From contig DATLOM010000058.1 of NCBI GenBank assembly GCA_035536185.1, positions 1 through 64,000 of the forward strand: 64,000 nucleotides of DNA, in the 5' to 3' direction. Every line of letters starts with the position of its first letter. The first letter of the stretch is position 1. The notes below the pieces were generated by a model. It was not told where the DNA came from and did no database searches. It saw only the letters and a program-made list of their open reading frames with translations. This DNA comes from GCA-2861595 sp035536185 (GTDB lineage Bacteria; Actinomycetota; Acidimicrobiia; Acidimicrobiales; GCA-2861595). The position numbers and the translations under genes are program-made. Of the stretch, positions 37,858 through 46,270 are shown piece by piece.

Positions 37858-37875
37858 CAGAAGCAAGGAGCAACC

Positions 37876-39606
37876 ATGAAGCTGACCGGGGCGCAGGCCC
37901 TCATCAAGAGCCTCGAGATGGAGAACGTGGAGGTCATGTTCGGCCTGCCCGGTGGCGCCATCCTCCCGGTGTACGACCCGATCATCGACTCCACCATCCG
38001 CCACATCCTGGTGCGCCACGAGCAGGGCGCAGGCCACATGGCCGAGGGCTACGCCCACGTAACCGGCCGTCCCGGAGTGGCCATGGTCACCAGCGGCCCC
38101 GCTGCCACCAACATCGTCACCCCCCTGTGCGACGCCTACATGGACTCCATCCCGCTGGTGGTCATCACTGGCCAGGTGGGGCTGCCCGCCATCGGCACCG
38201 ACGCCTTCCAGGAGTGCGACACCACCGGCATCACCATGTCGGTCACCAAGCACAACTGGCTGGTCACCGACGCCAAGGACATCCCCCAGATCGTGCGTGA
38301 GGCCTTCCACGTGGCCACCACCGGTCGCCCCGGCCCCGTGCTCATCGACATCCCCAAGGACGTCAGCGCCAGCCAGACCATGGACTGGTACTGGCCCGAC
38401 TCAGTTCACCTGCCCGGCTACAAGCCCGTGACCATCGGCCAGCCGCACCTCATCAAGGACGCCGCCCGCATGATCGGCGAGGCCCGCAAGCCGGTCATCT
38501 ACGCCGGCGGCGGGATCCTGAAGGCCCGCGCCGCTGAAGCACTGAAGGAGCTGGTGGACATCACCGGCATCCCCGTGGTCACCACCCTCATGGCCCGTGG
38601 CGCCTTCCCCGACGACCACGACCTCTGCCTGGGCATGCCGGGCATGCACGGCAACTACACCGCCGTCACCGCCATGCAGAAGTCCGACCTGCTCATCGCC
38701 CTAGGCAGCCGCTTCGACGACCGCGTCACCGGCAAGGTGCCGGCCTTCGCCCCCGAGGCCAAGATCATCCACGTCGACATCGACCCCGCCGAGCTGGGCA
38801 AAGTGCGCCGGGCCGACGTCGGCATCGCCGGCGACTGCCGGCTGGTGATCGAGGAGCTGGTCAAGGCCATCAACGCCATGGGCGGCTCCGAGGCGCAGGC
38901 CGACCGATCGAAGTGGATCGCCCAGGTCAAGGCCTGGCAGGAGGAGTTCCCGCTGCACTACGACCAGTCGTGGAACGAGGGCGACAGCCTCAAGCCCCAG
39001 TTCGTCATCGAGCAGCTACGGGACGCCACCCCCGAGGACACCATCGTCTGCTCCGGCGTCGGTCAGCACCAGATGTGGACCTCCCAGTACTGGAAGTTCA
39101 ACAACCCCTACACGTGGGTGAACTCCGGCGGCCTCGGCACCATGGGCTTCGCCGTGCCCGCCGCCATCGGCGCCAAGGTCGGCCGGCCCGACCGGATGGT
39201 CTGGGCCGTCGACGGCGACGGCTGCTTCCAGATGACGGCCCAGGAGCTGGTCACCGCCTCCAGCGAACGCATCCCGGTCAAGATCGCCATCCTCAACAAC
39301 GCCTACCTGGGCATGGTCCGCCAGTGGCAGGAGCTGTTCTACGAGGAGCGCTACTCGGAGGTGTACCTGTCGCCCGACCTGCCCGACTACGTGAAGTGGG
39401 CCGAGGCCATGGGCTGTGTCGGCCTAAAGGTGGAGCACCCCGAAGAGGTGCTGCCGGCCATCGAGAAGGCCAACTCGGTGGACGACCGCCCGGTGGTCAT
39501 CGACTTCCGCACCGACAGCTCCGAGAAGGTGTACCCGATGGTGGCCGCCGGCACGTCCAACGACCTGGTCATCCTCGACCCCTCCCAGGGCGAGGGTGGG
39601 CGCTGA
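37876..39606 (+). CDS. ilvB: Acetolactate synthase large (catalytic) subunit
   Basis: ThDP-dependent condensation of pyruvate with pyruvate or 2-ketobutyrate, the first common step to valine, leucine and isoleucine. 576 residues. Seen: VEVMFGLPGGAILPVYD, RHEQGAGHMAEGYA with catalytic Glu about 48, GRPGPVLIDIPKDVS, the FAD-region GMHGNYTA, and the ThDP motif GDGCFQMTAQEL continuing to LNNAYLGMVRQWQ. ATG 37876 has AAGGAGC 6 nt before it. Expression is controlled by the leader attenuator upstream. It overlaps ilvN by 1 nt (TGATG). Confidence 0.97.
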   Translation: MKLTGAQALIKSLEMENVEVMFGLPGGAILPVYDPIIDSTIRHILVRHEQGAGHMAEGYAHVTGRPGVAMVTSGPAATNIVTPLCDAYMDSIPLVVITGQVGLPAIGTDAFQECDTTGITMSVTKHNWLVTDAKDIPQIVREAFHVATTGRPGPVLIDIPKDVSASQTMDWYWPDSVHLPGYKPVTIGQPHLIKDAARMIGEARKPVIYAGGGILKARAAEALKELVDITGIPVVTTLMARGAFPDDHDLCLGMPGMHGNYTAVTAMQKSDLLIALGSRFDDRVTGKVPAFAPEAKIIHVDIDPAELGKVRRADVGIAGDCRLVIEELVKAINAMGGSEAQADRSKWIAQVKAWQEEFPLHYDQSWNEGDSLKPQFVIEQLRDATPEDTIVCSGVGQHQMWTSQYWKFNNPYTWVNSGGLGTMGFAVPAAIGAKVGRPDRMVWAVDGDGCFQMTAQELVTASSERIPVKIAILNNAYLGMVRQWQELFYEERYSEVYLSPDLPDYVKWAEAMGCVGLKVEHPEEVLPAIEKANSVDDRPVVIDFRTDSSEKVYPMVAAGTSNDLVILDPSQGEGGR

Positions 39607-40145
39607 TGTCGGCCTTACCGCTCAAGCACCACACGCTGTCGGTCCTGGTCGAGAACAAGGCCGGTGTTCTCACTCGTGTCGCCTCGCTGTTCGCCCGGCG
39701 TGGCTTCAACATCTACTCGCTGGCCGTGGCGCCCACCGACGACGAGCGTTTCTCCCGCATCACCATCGTCGTCGACGTGGAGTCCAAGCCCCTGGAGCAG
39801 ATCACCAAGCAGCTGAACAAGCTCATCAACGTGGTGGAGATCAGCGAGCTGGCGCCCCATGAGTCCGTCGAGCGGGAGCTCATCCTCCTCACCGTGCGTT
39901 CCGACGCCGGCGGGAGCCGCGGCCAGGTCATAGAGCTGGTGCAGGTCTTCGAGGGCAAGATCGTCGACGTGGGCCCGGAGAAGATGACGATCATGCTGGC
40001 GGGCACACCGCAGAAGATCGACGACTTCGAGGACCTCATGAGGCCCTATGGCATCGTGGAGGTGCAGCGCACCGGCCGGGTGGCGCTGCCCAAGTTGGAG
40101 CGCCAGGCACCCCGCCTGCGCAGTGTCAGTGGAAAGGTCGGATGA
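39606..40145 (+). CDS. ilvN: Acetolactate synthase small (regulatory) subunit
   Basis: 179 residues. The N-terminal ACT domain (HTLSVLVENKAGVLTRVASLF, about 9-82) binds valine for feedback inhibition and activates IlvB. The C-terminal ALS_ss_C domain (about 90-165) follows. ATG 39606 shares a base with the ilvB stop, indicating coupled synthesis of a fixed ratio. The GFNIYSLAVAPT segment is standard for the family. There is no sign of altered effector residues that I can judge by eye. Confidence 0.96.
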   Translation: MSALPLKHHTLSVLVENKAGVLTRVASLFARRGFNIYSLAVAPTDDERFSRITIVVDVESKPLEQITKQLNKLINVVEISELAPHESVERELILLTVRSDAGGSRGQVIELVQVFEGKIVDVGPEKMTIMLAGTPQKIDDFEDLMRPYGIVEVQRTGRVALPKLERQAPRLRSVSGKVG

Positions 40146-40149
40146 CGAA

Positions 40150-41178
40150 ATGGTCGCCAAGATCTCCTACGAGAACGACGCCGATGCCGGACTGATGGCC
40201 AGCCGCAAGGTGGCCGTGATCGGGTACGGCTCGCAGGGCCACGCCCACGCCCTCAACCTGAAGGACTCGGGCATCGACGTCCGGGTCGGCCTGCGGGAGG
40301 GTTCCAAGTCGTGGGCCAAGGCCGAGGCCGCCGGACTGACCGTGCGCACGGTGTCCGAGGCCAGTGCCGAAGCCGACCTCATCATGATCCTGCTGCCCGA
40401 CACCGAGCAGCAGGCGGTGTACGAGGAGGCGATCGCCCCGAACCTGTCCGACGGCGACGCCCTGTTCTTCGCCCACGGTTTCAACATCCGCTTCAACCTG
40501 ATCACGCCGCCACCCGGCGTCGACGCGGCCATGGTCGCCCCCAAGGGACCCGGTCATCTGGTGCGGCGGACCTACACCGAGGGCGGCGGGGTCCCCTCGC
40601 TGATCGCCGTGGCCCAGGACGCCTCGGGCAAGGCCCGGGACCTCGCTCTCTCCTATGCCCACGCCATCGGCGCCACCCGCGCCGGCGTGCTCGAGACCAC
40701 CTTCGAGGAGGAGACCGAGACCGACCTGTTCGGTGAGCAGGTCGTCCTCTGTGGCGGCGTCACCGCCCTGGTGATGGCCGGTTACGAGACGCTGGTCGAC
40801 GCCGGCTACCAACCCGAGTCCGCTTACTTCGAGTGCCTCCACGAGCTCAAGCTCATCGTCGACCTCATGTACGAGAACGGCATCGCCGGCATGCGCTTCT
40901 CCATCTCCGACACCGCCGAGTACGGCGACCTCACCCGCGGCCCCCGCATCATCAACGACGCCGTCAAGGCCGAGATGGGCAAGATCCTCGACGAGATCCG
41001 CTCCGGCAAGTTCGCCGAGGAGTGGATCGCCGAGAACCGCGCCGGCCGGGCCAAGTTCGAGGAGCTGCGGGCCGCCGGCAAGGACCACCCCATCGAAAAG
41101 GTCGGCGCCGAGCTGCGGGCCATGATGCCCTTCATCTCCGCCGGCAGGACCCGGCCCGAGGACGTCAGCGGCGGGTAG
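40150..41178 (+). CDS. ilvC: Ketol-acid reductoisomerase (NADP+)
   Basis: Isomerises and reduces acetolactate or acetohydroxybutyrate. 342 residues, class I length. NADPH-binding VAVIGYGSQGHAHALNLKDSG is at about 18-38. Mg and catalytic residues lie in APKGPGHLVR, ETTFEEETETDLFGEQ (Asp/Glu pair about 195-200) and ECLHELKLIVDLMYENG. The start ATG 40150 is only 4 nt after ilvN, so it is the third gene of the attenuated operon. Two palindromes begin 23 bp after the stop. Confidence 0.97.
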   Translation: MVAKISYENDADAGLMASRKVAVIGYGSQGHAHALNLKDSGIDVRVGLREGSKSWAKAEAAGLTVRTVSEASAEADLIMILLPDTEQQAVYEEAIAPNLSDGDALFFAHGFNIRFNLITPPPGVDAAMVAPKGPGHLVRRTYTEGGGVPSLIAVAQDASGKARDLALSYAHAIGATRAGVLETTFEEETETDLFGEQVVLCGGVTALVMAGYETLVDAGYQPESAYFECLHELKLIVDLMYENGIAGMRFSISDTAEYGDLTRGPRIINDAVKAEMGKILDEIRSGKFAEEWIAENRAGRAKFEELRAAGKDHPIEKVGAELRAMMPFISAGRTRPEDVSGG

Positions 41179-41201
41179 CCCCACCACTCCCTCCACCGTT
41201 G

Positions 41202-41240
41202 CGAGTACATAGCGGGCGTTTTCCGCCCCCGATGTCCTCG
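41202..41240. repeat. 39-bp palindrome, copy 3
   Basis: Follows ilvC by 23 bp. The left arm is canonical (CGAGTACATA); the right arm has decayed to gatgtcctcg, so pairing is weaker than in other copies. First of a pair upstream of the DUF559 gene. Confidence 0.85.
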
Positions 41241-41273
41241 CAAGCCGGCGGTGGCCATGGCCCACAACAGTTG

Positions 41274-41312
41274 CGAGTACATAGGGGGGCGTTTCCGCCC
41301 CCTATGTACTCG
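41274..41312. repeat. 39-bp palindrome, copy 4
   Basis: Canonical arms with loop GCGTTTCCGC, 72 bp after copy 3 in the same orientation and about 90 bp before the DUF559 gene. Confidence 0.9.
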
Positions 41313-41402
41313 CAGCGAGTGGGACTGGAGCGAGACGGCCAGTGCCGCTTCACACGCGCCGGCGACAAAGTCGTGTCACAGCCGGGTGCTGGACTCCACA
41401 AC

Positions 41403-42323
41403 ATGCTCGACCACCAGATTGCTGAGCTCGCAAGCCGGCAGTACGGCTTGTTCTCCCGTAGGCAGGTACTCGATCTCGGAGGCACCGACGATCGCATCAA
41501 GCAGCGATTGGGGGCTCGGCGGTGGGAACAGAAGGCGCCCGGCGTATACCTGCTCCCGAGCTGGCCCGCTTCGTGGCACCAGGCCCTGTGGCTGGCGCAT
41601 CTCGACGTCGGCCCGGCCTCAGTGGTGTCGCACGAAGCGGCGGCGGCGGTGCACGGGCTGCTTCTGTTCCCGCCAGGGCCGGTGATCCTCACTGTTCCAC
41701 ACGGTGATCATGAGCGGCCCAGCCCGCTGTGGAGGGTCCACCAGTCGACAGACCTCCAGCCGGAGCATGTCACGTCCGTCCGAGGCCTGCCGGTGACGAC
41801 GACCGTCGCTCGGACCCTCTTCGATCTCTCGGCCGTTGCCCATGCTGAACGTCTCGGTCGAGCCATTGACGATGCTCATGTGAGCCGGTTGTGCCGGGTC
41901 GATGAGATACGAACGCTCTACGAGGAGCTCCGCCGCCCGAGGAAGCCGGGGATGAAGCGGCTGGGCGAGCTCCTCTCGTACCGGGGGAATGGCCATGTTC
42001 CGCCAGAGAGCGTCCTCGAGCGGCGTCTACTGAAGGCATTGACCGGCGACGGCCTTCCGGTACCCGTCAGCCAGTACGTCCTGCCCTGGCGGGACAAGGC
42101 CGAGGAGCGGGTGGACCTGGCCTTCCCCGAGCAGAAGGTCATCGTCGAGGGGGATGGTCGGCGCTGGCACAGCCGCATGGACCAGATGGCCTCGGACCGC
42201 CGGCGCGATCGAGAGGCACTGAACCACGGATGGCGGCCCTACCGCTTCGTCTGGGAGGAGATCAACCGCCAGCCGGAGATGATTCGGGAGACGCTGCTCG
42301 CCGCGCTCGCCATGGCCGCCTGA
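41403..42323 (+). CDS. AbiEi-like / DUF559 nuclease-fold protein
   Basis: 306 residues. Residues 1-65 (IAELASRQYGLFSRRQVLDLG...RRWEQKAPGVYLLP) form the winged-helix start common to AbiEi-type antitoxin-like proteins. Residues 195-306 match DUF559, a Vsr/restriction-endonuclease fold: VDLAFPEQKVIVEGDGRRWH (Asp about 228, Glu 237), then DRRRDREALNHGWRPYRFVWEEI. Such proteins are widespread in actinobacteria and of unknown role; DNA cleavage or defence is a guess. An in-frame GTG at 41373 is an alternative start. It is bracketed by two palindromes on each side, and no partner toxin is seen. Confidence 0.8.
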   Translation: MLDHQIAELASRQYGLFSRRQVLDLGGTDDRIKQRLGARRWEQKAPGVYLLPSWPASWHQALWLAHLDVGPASVVSHEAAAAVHGLLLFPPGPVILTVPHGDHERPSPLWRVHQSTDLQPEHVTSVRGLPVTTTVARTLFDLSAVAHAERLGRAIDDAHVSRLCRVDEIRTLYEELRRPRKPGMKRLGELLSYRGNGHVPPESVLERRLLKALTGDGLPVPVSQYVLPWRDKAEERVDLAFPEQKVIVEGDGRRWHSRMDQMASDRRRDREALNHGWRPYRFVWEEINRQPEMIRETLLAALAMAA

Positions 42324-42336
42324 CCCTCCGGCGTTG

Positions 42337-42375
42337 CGAGTACATACCGGGCGCTTTCCGCCCCCTATGTACTCG
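42337..42375. repeat. 39-bp palindrome, copy 5
   Basis: Begins 13 bp after the DUF559 stop codon; canonical arms, loop GCGCTTTCCGC. First of the downstream pair. Confidence 0.9.
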
Positions 42376-42419
42376 CAAGGGCGACGGTGGCTCGTGCCCG
42401 CGCCGAACCCAAGCAGTTG

Positions 42420-42458
42420 CGAGTACATAGCGGGCCGTTTCCGCCCCCTATGTACTCG
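42420..42458. repeat. 39-bp palindrome, copy 6, containing the dacA stop codon
   Basis: 83 bp after copy 5. On the minus strand its CGAGTACATAG arm encodes the final Ser-Thr and TAG stop of dacA, so the palindrome is part of that coding sequence. Confidence 0.9.
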
Positions 42459-43665
42459 CAGCGTGATGGGGGTGGCGCCGGGCCGCTGACCCGATACGGT
42501 GGGCGGGGTGGCGCCGGCGGGTTCGGCGGCGGGCCGCGTTCGCCTGGAGGACGCGGATACGTACGACGCAGGCGGTGCCGACGAGGCTGAGGGTGCCGGT
42601 GGCGGCCAGGCGCAGGCCGGGGCCGCCGGCGCGGTCGTCGGCGCCGGCGCCGCCCGTGACCAGGGCCAGGCCGGCGCCGGTGGTATCCACGAGCGGGGAC
42701 GACGCGGGCAGGCGCCGGACGGCGGGCAGGCGGTCTCCGAGTCTCCCGGCGGCGGCGCCGGCGGGTGAAGCGAAGCCGCGGTCGAGCAATGTGCTGGCGG
42801 CGCCGTACATGTCCTGCGCGCCGAGGAGCACCACGATCATCGTCCGTCCGTCCCGACTGGCGGCGGCGGCGAGCGTGTTGCCGGCCTTGCGGGTATAGCC
42901 CGTCTTCATACCGATGGCGCCGGGGTACAGGCGCAGGAGGCGGTTGTGGTTGATGAGCCTGTGGGGGAGCCCGTCGGGCCCGGCGAAGGCGTACTCCCGG
43001 AGCCGCACGGCGGAGGCCAGCTCGGGGTCCGCCAGCGCAGCCCGGACCACGATGGCCAGGTCCCGGGCACTCACGAGATTGCCGCCGTCGACGGCGGAGG
43101 TGTCGTCGAAGCCGGAAGGGTCCCGGAGAACGGGATCGTCCTCCAGCCCCAGTCGAGCGGCGCTGGCCTGGAGCACCGGTGCGAAGCCCTCCAGGCTCCC
43201 GGCCACCCGCTCAGCCAGAGCGGCGGCGGCGTCGTTGGCCGACGAGAGGAGGAGCGCGTGCAGCGTGTCTCGCAGGGGCCACAGGTGGCCCGCCTTCATG
43301 TTGAGCTTCCGGGCGGGCATCGCCGCTGCACGTTCGCTCACCGGCACCGAGTCGCCGGATTCGAGCGCCCGCACGGCGACCAGGGCGGTGAGCAGCTTGG
43401 TGAGGCTGGCCGGCGGGAGGGGCGCCCGATCGTTGAACCCGTCGATCACCGCACCCGTGCCGGCGTCGACCAGCACCCACGCCCTGGCCCGCACCGCGGG
43501 CACCGGCGCCGGTTGGCCATCAGCGGGCACCGTAGACACCGCCAGCAGCAACAGCACCAGGACGGGCCAGCAGAGGCGCAATCGGCGGTTGATGCGGAGA
43601 AAGCTACGGAACCCCGTCCAGGATGTGGTCGATACCAGGCCACCCGGCTCGCCCGCCCGCGGCAC
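42448..43665 (-). CDS. D-alanyl-D-alanine carboxypeptidase (DacA/PBP5 type)
   Basis: A penicillin-binding protein of the S11 family that trims stem peptides in the periplasm-like space. Seen: PPASLTKLLTALVAVRAL with the SXXK Ser-Lys, LLLSSANDAAAALAE (SXN), and GMKTGYTRKAGNTL (KTG). A hydrophobic segment (LCWPVLVLLLLAVSTVPADG, about 30-50) is the signal sequence. A C-terminal hydrophobic stretch near 365 and an Arg/His-rich end follow. The start is uncertain: GTG 43665 lies in DNA duplicated from the serC 3' end, and TTG at about 43578 would give a tighter signal peptide. The last Ser-Thr and the stop come from palindrome copy 6. Confidence 0.85.
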   Translation of the reverse strand: MPRAGEPGGLVSTTSWTGFRSFLRINRRLRLCWPVLVLLLLAVSTVPADGQPAPVPAVRARAWVLVDAGTGAVIDGFNDRAPLPPASLTKLLTALVAVRALESGDSVPVSERAAAMPARKLNMKAGHLWPLRDTLHALLLSSANDAAAALAERVAGSLEGFAPVLQASAARLGLEDDPVLRDPSGFDDTSAVDGGNLVSARDLAIVVRAALADPELASAVRLREYAFAGPDGLPHRLINHNRLLRLYPGAIGMKTGYTRKAGNTLAAAASRDGRTMIVVLLGAQDMYGAASTLLDRGFASPAGAAAGRLGDRLPAVRRLPASSPLVDTTGAGLALVTGGAGADDRAGGPGLRLAATGTLSLVGTACVVRIRVLQANAARRRTRRRHPAHRIGSAARRHPHHAAST

Positions 43666-43766
43666 AGGGCTAGGGAACCATGCCTACGGTGTGGTCGATA
43701 CCGCCACGCCCGGCTCGGCCCCCGCGGGCCAGGGCTACGAAACAGCGGCCACGATGTGGTCTATGC
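43606..43766. repeat. 65-66 bp tandem repeat at the serC 3' end
   Basis: Two full copies and part of a third share tgtggtc(g/t)at at 43624, 43690 and 43755, followed by gcc-ggc-rich sequence and gg(c)cagggcta. The rightmost copy is the real serC C-terminal coding sequence and stop; the others lie downstream of it. They look like duplications that pushed serC and dacA apart, and they supply the first residues of the long dacA frame. Confidence 0.75.
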
Positions 43767-44892
43767 AGACCGTCAGAGCGGCCACGTCCTCCGGCTCGAT
43801 GGCGGGGAACATGGCGACACGGAGCTGGTTGCGGCCGAGCTTGCGGTAGGGATCGACGTCGACGATCCCGTTGGACCGCAGCACGCTGGCGACCGTCGCC
43901 GCCGGCACCTCCGGAGCGAAGTCGATGGTGCCCACGACATGGCTGCGTTCAGCCGGCTTGGCCACGAAGGGCGAGGCGTAGGGCGACGCCTCCGCCCAGC
44001 CATAGAGGTGCTCGGCCGAGCGGTCGCAGCGTGACGCGGCCCACTCGAGACCGCCGCCGGCAAGCATCCACTCCAGCTGCTCGACGAACAGGAAGAGCGT
44101 CGCCAGCGCCGGCGTGTTGTAGGTCTGGTCGAGCGCCGAGCTCTCCCGGGCGATGCGCAGGTCGAGCGACGCCGGCACCCACCGCCCCGAGCGGGCCAGC
44201 GCCTCGCTGCGCTCGATGGCCGCCGGCGAGAGAAGCGCCACCCAGAGGCCACCGTCGGAGCCGAAGCACTTCTGGGGGGCGAAGTAGTAGGCGTCGAAGG
44301 AGGACATGTTCACCCGGAGCCCGCCGGCGCCCGACGTGGCGTCCACGGCCAGCAGGGCTCCGGCCGAGGGGCGCTCGATCGGCTCGCTCAGGTCCATGGC
44401 CACGCCGGTGGAGGTTTCGTTGTGCGTGAGGGCGAACAGGTCGACGTCGGCCCGGGCCACCACCGACGGGTGGGTGCCGTAGTCGGCGGTGATGATCTCC
44501 GGCGCGGCCAGGTGGGGAGCGCCGGCCACGACGGTGGCGAACTTGTTGGAGAACTCCCCGAACGACAGGTGCTGGCTCTTGCGGCCGATCAGGCAGAAGG
44601 CGGCCACGTCCCAGAAGGCGGTGGCGCCGCCGTTGCCGAGGACGACCTCGTAGCCGTCCGGCAGGCCGAACAGCGACGTCAGCCCCGACCGAAGGCGCCC
44701 GACGACCGACTTCACCCGCTGCTGGCGGTGGCTCGTGCCCAGGAAGGTGGGGGCAGCGGCGGCCAGAGCGGCCACGGCCTCGGGCCGGACCTTGGAGGGG
44801 CCGCATCCGAAGCGACCGTCGGAGGGCAGTATGGACGTGGGGATCCGGATGTCTCGGGCGTCCGGTGAGGAGGTGGGGGAGGGGCTTGTCAC
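43735..44892 (-). CDS. serC: Phosphoserine aminotransferase
   Basis: PLP enzyme making 3-phosphoserine from phosphohydroxypyruvate and glutamate. 385 residues of the actinobacterial SerC type: IPTSILPSDGRFGCGPSKVRPE, GTSHRQQRVKSVVGRLRSGL, and the PLP Lys in YFAPQKCFGSDGGLW (about 205). GTG 44892 (TSPSPTSSPDARD) is preferred; ATG 44910 would overlap the divergent aminotransferase start. It pairs functionally with serA at 47056, which makes its substrate. Confidence 0.92.
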   Translation of the reverse strand: MTSPSPTSSPDARDIRIPTSILPSDGRFGCGPSKVRPEAVAALAAAAPTFLGTSHRQQRVKSVVGRLRSGLTSLFGLPDGYEVVLGNGGATAFWDVAAFCLIGRKSQHLSFGEFSNKFATVVAGAPHLAAPEIITADYGTHPSVVARADVDLFALTHNETSTGVAMDLSEPIERPSAGALLAVDATSGAGGLRVNMSSFDAYYFAPQKCFGSDGGLWVALLSPAAIERSEALARSGRWVPASLDLRIARESSALDQTYNTPALATLFLFVEQLEWMLAGGGLEWAASRCDRSAEHLYGWAEASPYASPFVAKPAERSHVVGTIDFAPEVPAATVASVLRSNGIVDVDPYRKLGRNQLRVAMFPAIEPEDVAALTVCIDHIVAAVS

Positions 44893-44908
44893 TATGACAG
44901 CATGGCCC

Positions 44909-46108
44909 ATGACCAGTCGCCGCATCTCCGCACGGGTGGCCGCCGTCGCCGAATCGGCCACGCTGGCCATCGACGCCAAGGCCAAAGCGCTCAAGGCGGC
45001 GGGGGAGGACGTCATCGGCTTCGGCGCCGGGGAGCCCGACTTTCCCACCCCTGCCCACATCGTGGACGCCGCTATCGCCGCCTGCCGCGACCCCGAGAAC
45101 CATCGCTACACCGCCGCCGCCGGCCTTCCCGAGCTACGGGAGGCCATCGCCGCCAAGACGGCCCGGGACTCCGGCCTGGAGGTCAAGGCCTCCCAGGTGC
45201 TGGTCACCAATGGCGGCAAGCACGCCATCTACAACTGCTTCGCCACCCTGGTGGACGCCGGGGACGAGGTGCTCATCCCTGCGCCCTACTGGACGACCTA
45301 TCCCGAGGCCGTGGCGCTGGCCGGCGGCGTCCCCGTCGTCGTGGCGACCGACGAGTCCACCGGCTACCGGGCCACCGTGGCCCAGCTCGAAGCGGCCCGC
45401 ACCGATCGCACCAAGCTGCTCGTGTTCGTGTCGCCGTCCAACCCCACCGGCGCCGTGTACCCCCAGGACGAGGTCGAGGCCATCGGCCGCTGGGCCGCGG
45501 AGCACGACGTGTGGGTCATGACCGACGAGATCTACGAGCACCTCGTCTACGGCTCGGCCACGTTCAGCTCGTTGCCCGTGGTCGCCCCCGAGCTCGGTGA
45601 CCGCTGGGTGGTCGTAAACGGCGTGGCCAAGACCTATGCCATGACCGGCTGGCGGGTGGGGTGGATGATCGGGCCGACCGACGTCGTCACCGCCGCCGCC
45701 AACCTCCAGTCGCAGGCCACCTCCAACGTGGCCAACGTGTCCCAGCGGGCGGCCCTGGCCGCCGTCACCGGCGACCTCACCGCCGTGCAGGAGATGCGGG
45801 CGGTGTACGACCGCCGGCGCCGGCGGATGGTCGAGCTGCTGAACGCCATACCGGGCGTGGAGTGCCCCGAGCCGGAGGGCGCGTTCTACGCCTTCCCCTC
45901 GGTGAACAAGCTCCTCGGCCGGCCCGTTCGTGGCCACACACCGGGTACCAGCCTCGATCTCGCGGCTGTGATCCTCGACGAGGTACGGGTGGCGCTGGTG
46001 CCCGGCGAGGCTTTCGGCGCCCCCGGGTACTGCCGTCTCTCCTACGCCCTGGCCGACGACGAGCTCGAGGAGGGTGTGGGGCGGATCGCCTCTCTCTTGG
46101 CGGAGTGA
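44909..46108 (+). CDS. Class I pyridoxal-phosphate aminotransferase (aspartate type)
   Basis: 399 residues. It starts SRRISARVAAVAESATLAIDAKAKALKA, the usual aspartate-aminotransferase Ib opening, then VIGFGAGEPDFPTPAHI. Asn in SPSNPTGAVY, Tyr in MTDEIYEHLVYG and the PLP Lys in NGVAKTYAMTGWRVGW (about 240) are all present, as is the substrate-carboxylate Arg in YCRLSYALA near the end. Likely aspartate/glutamate:2-oxo acid transfer; prephenate or other acceptors are possible. ATG 44909 is 16 bp from the divergent serC start; an in-frame ATG at 44894 is an alternative. Confidence 0.9.
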   Translation: MTSRRISARVAAVAESATLAIDAKAKALKAAGEDVIGFGAGEPDFPTPAHIVDAAIAACRDPENHRYTAAAGLPELREAIAAKTARDSGLEVKASQVLVTNGGKHAIYNCFATLVDAGDEVLIPAPYWTTYPEAVALAGGVPVVVATDESTGYRATVAQLEAARTDRTKLLVFVSPSNPTGAVYPQDEVEAIGRWAAEHDVWVMTDEIYEHLVYGSATFSSLPVVAPELGDRWVVVNGVAKTYAMTGWRVGWMIGPTDVVTAAANLQSQATSNVANVSQRAALAAVTGDLTAVQEMRAVYDRRRRRMVELLNAIPGVECPEPEGAFYAFPSVNKLLGRPVRGHTPGTSLDLAAVILDEVRVALVPGEAFGAPGYCRLSYALADDELEEGVGRIASLLAE

Positions 46109-46270
46109 CCCTGGGGCTCCTCCGGAACGTGACCCTCCCCCGCCGGCACGGGGGCCACCTCGACCACTGCGCCTCCGTGCCCCACAGGGCGGCCTGACTC
46201 AGGTCGGCGTCCTGGTTTGGGTTGTGAAAGGCGGGGGCGGTGCCCGTGCCGGTCCAACTACTGTCACCTG

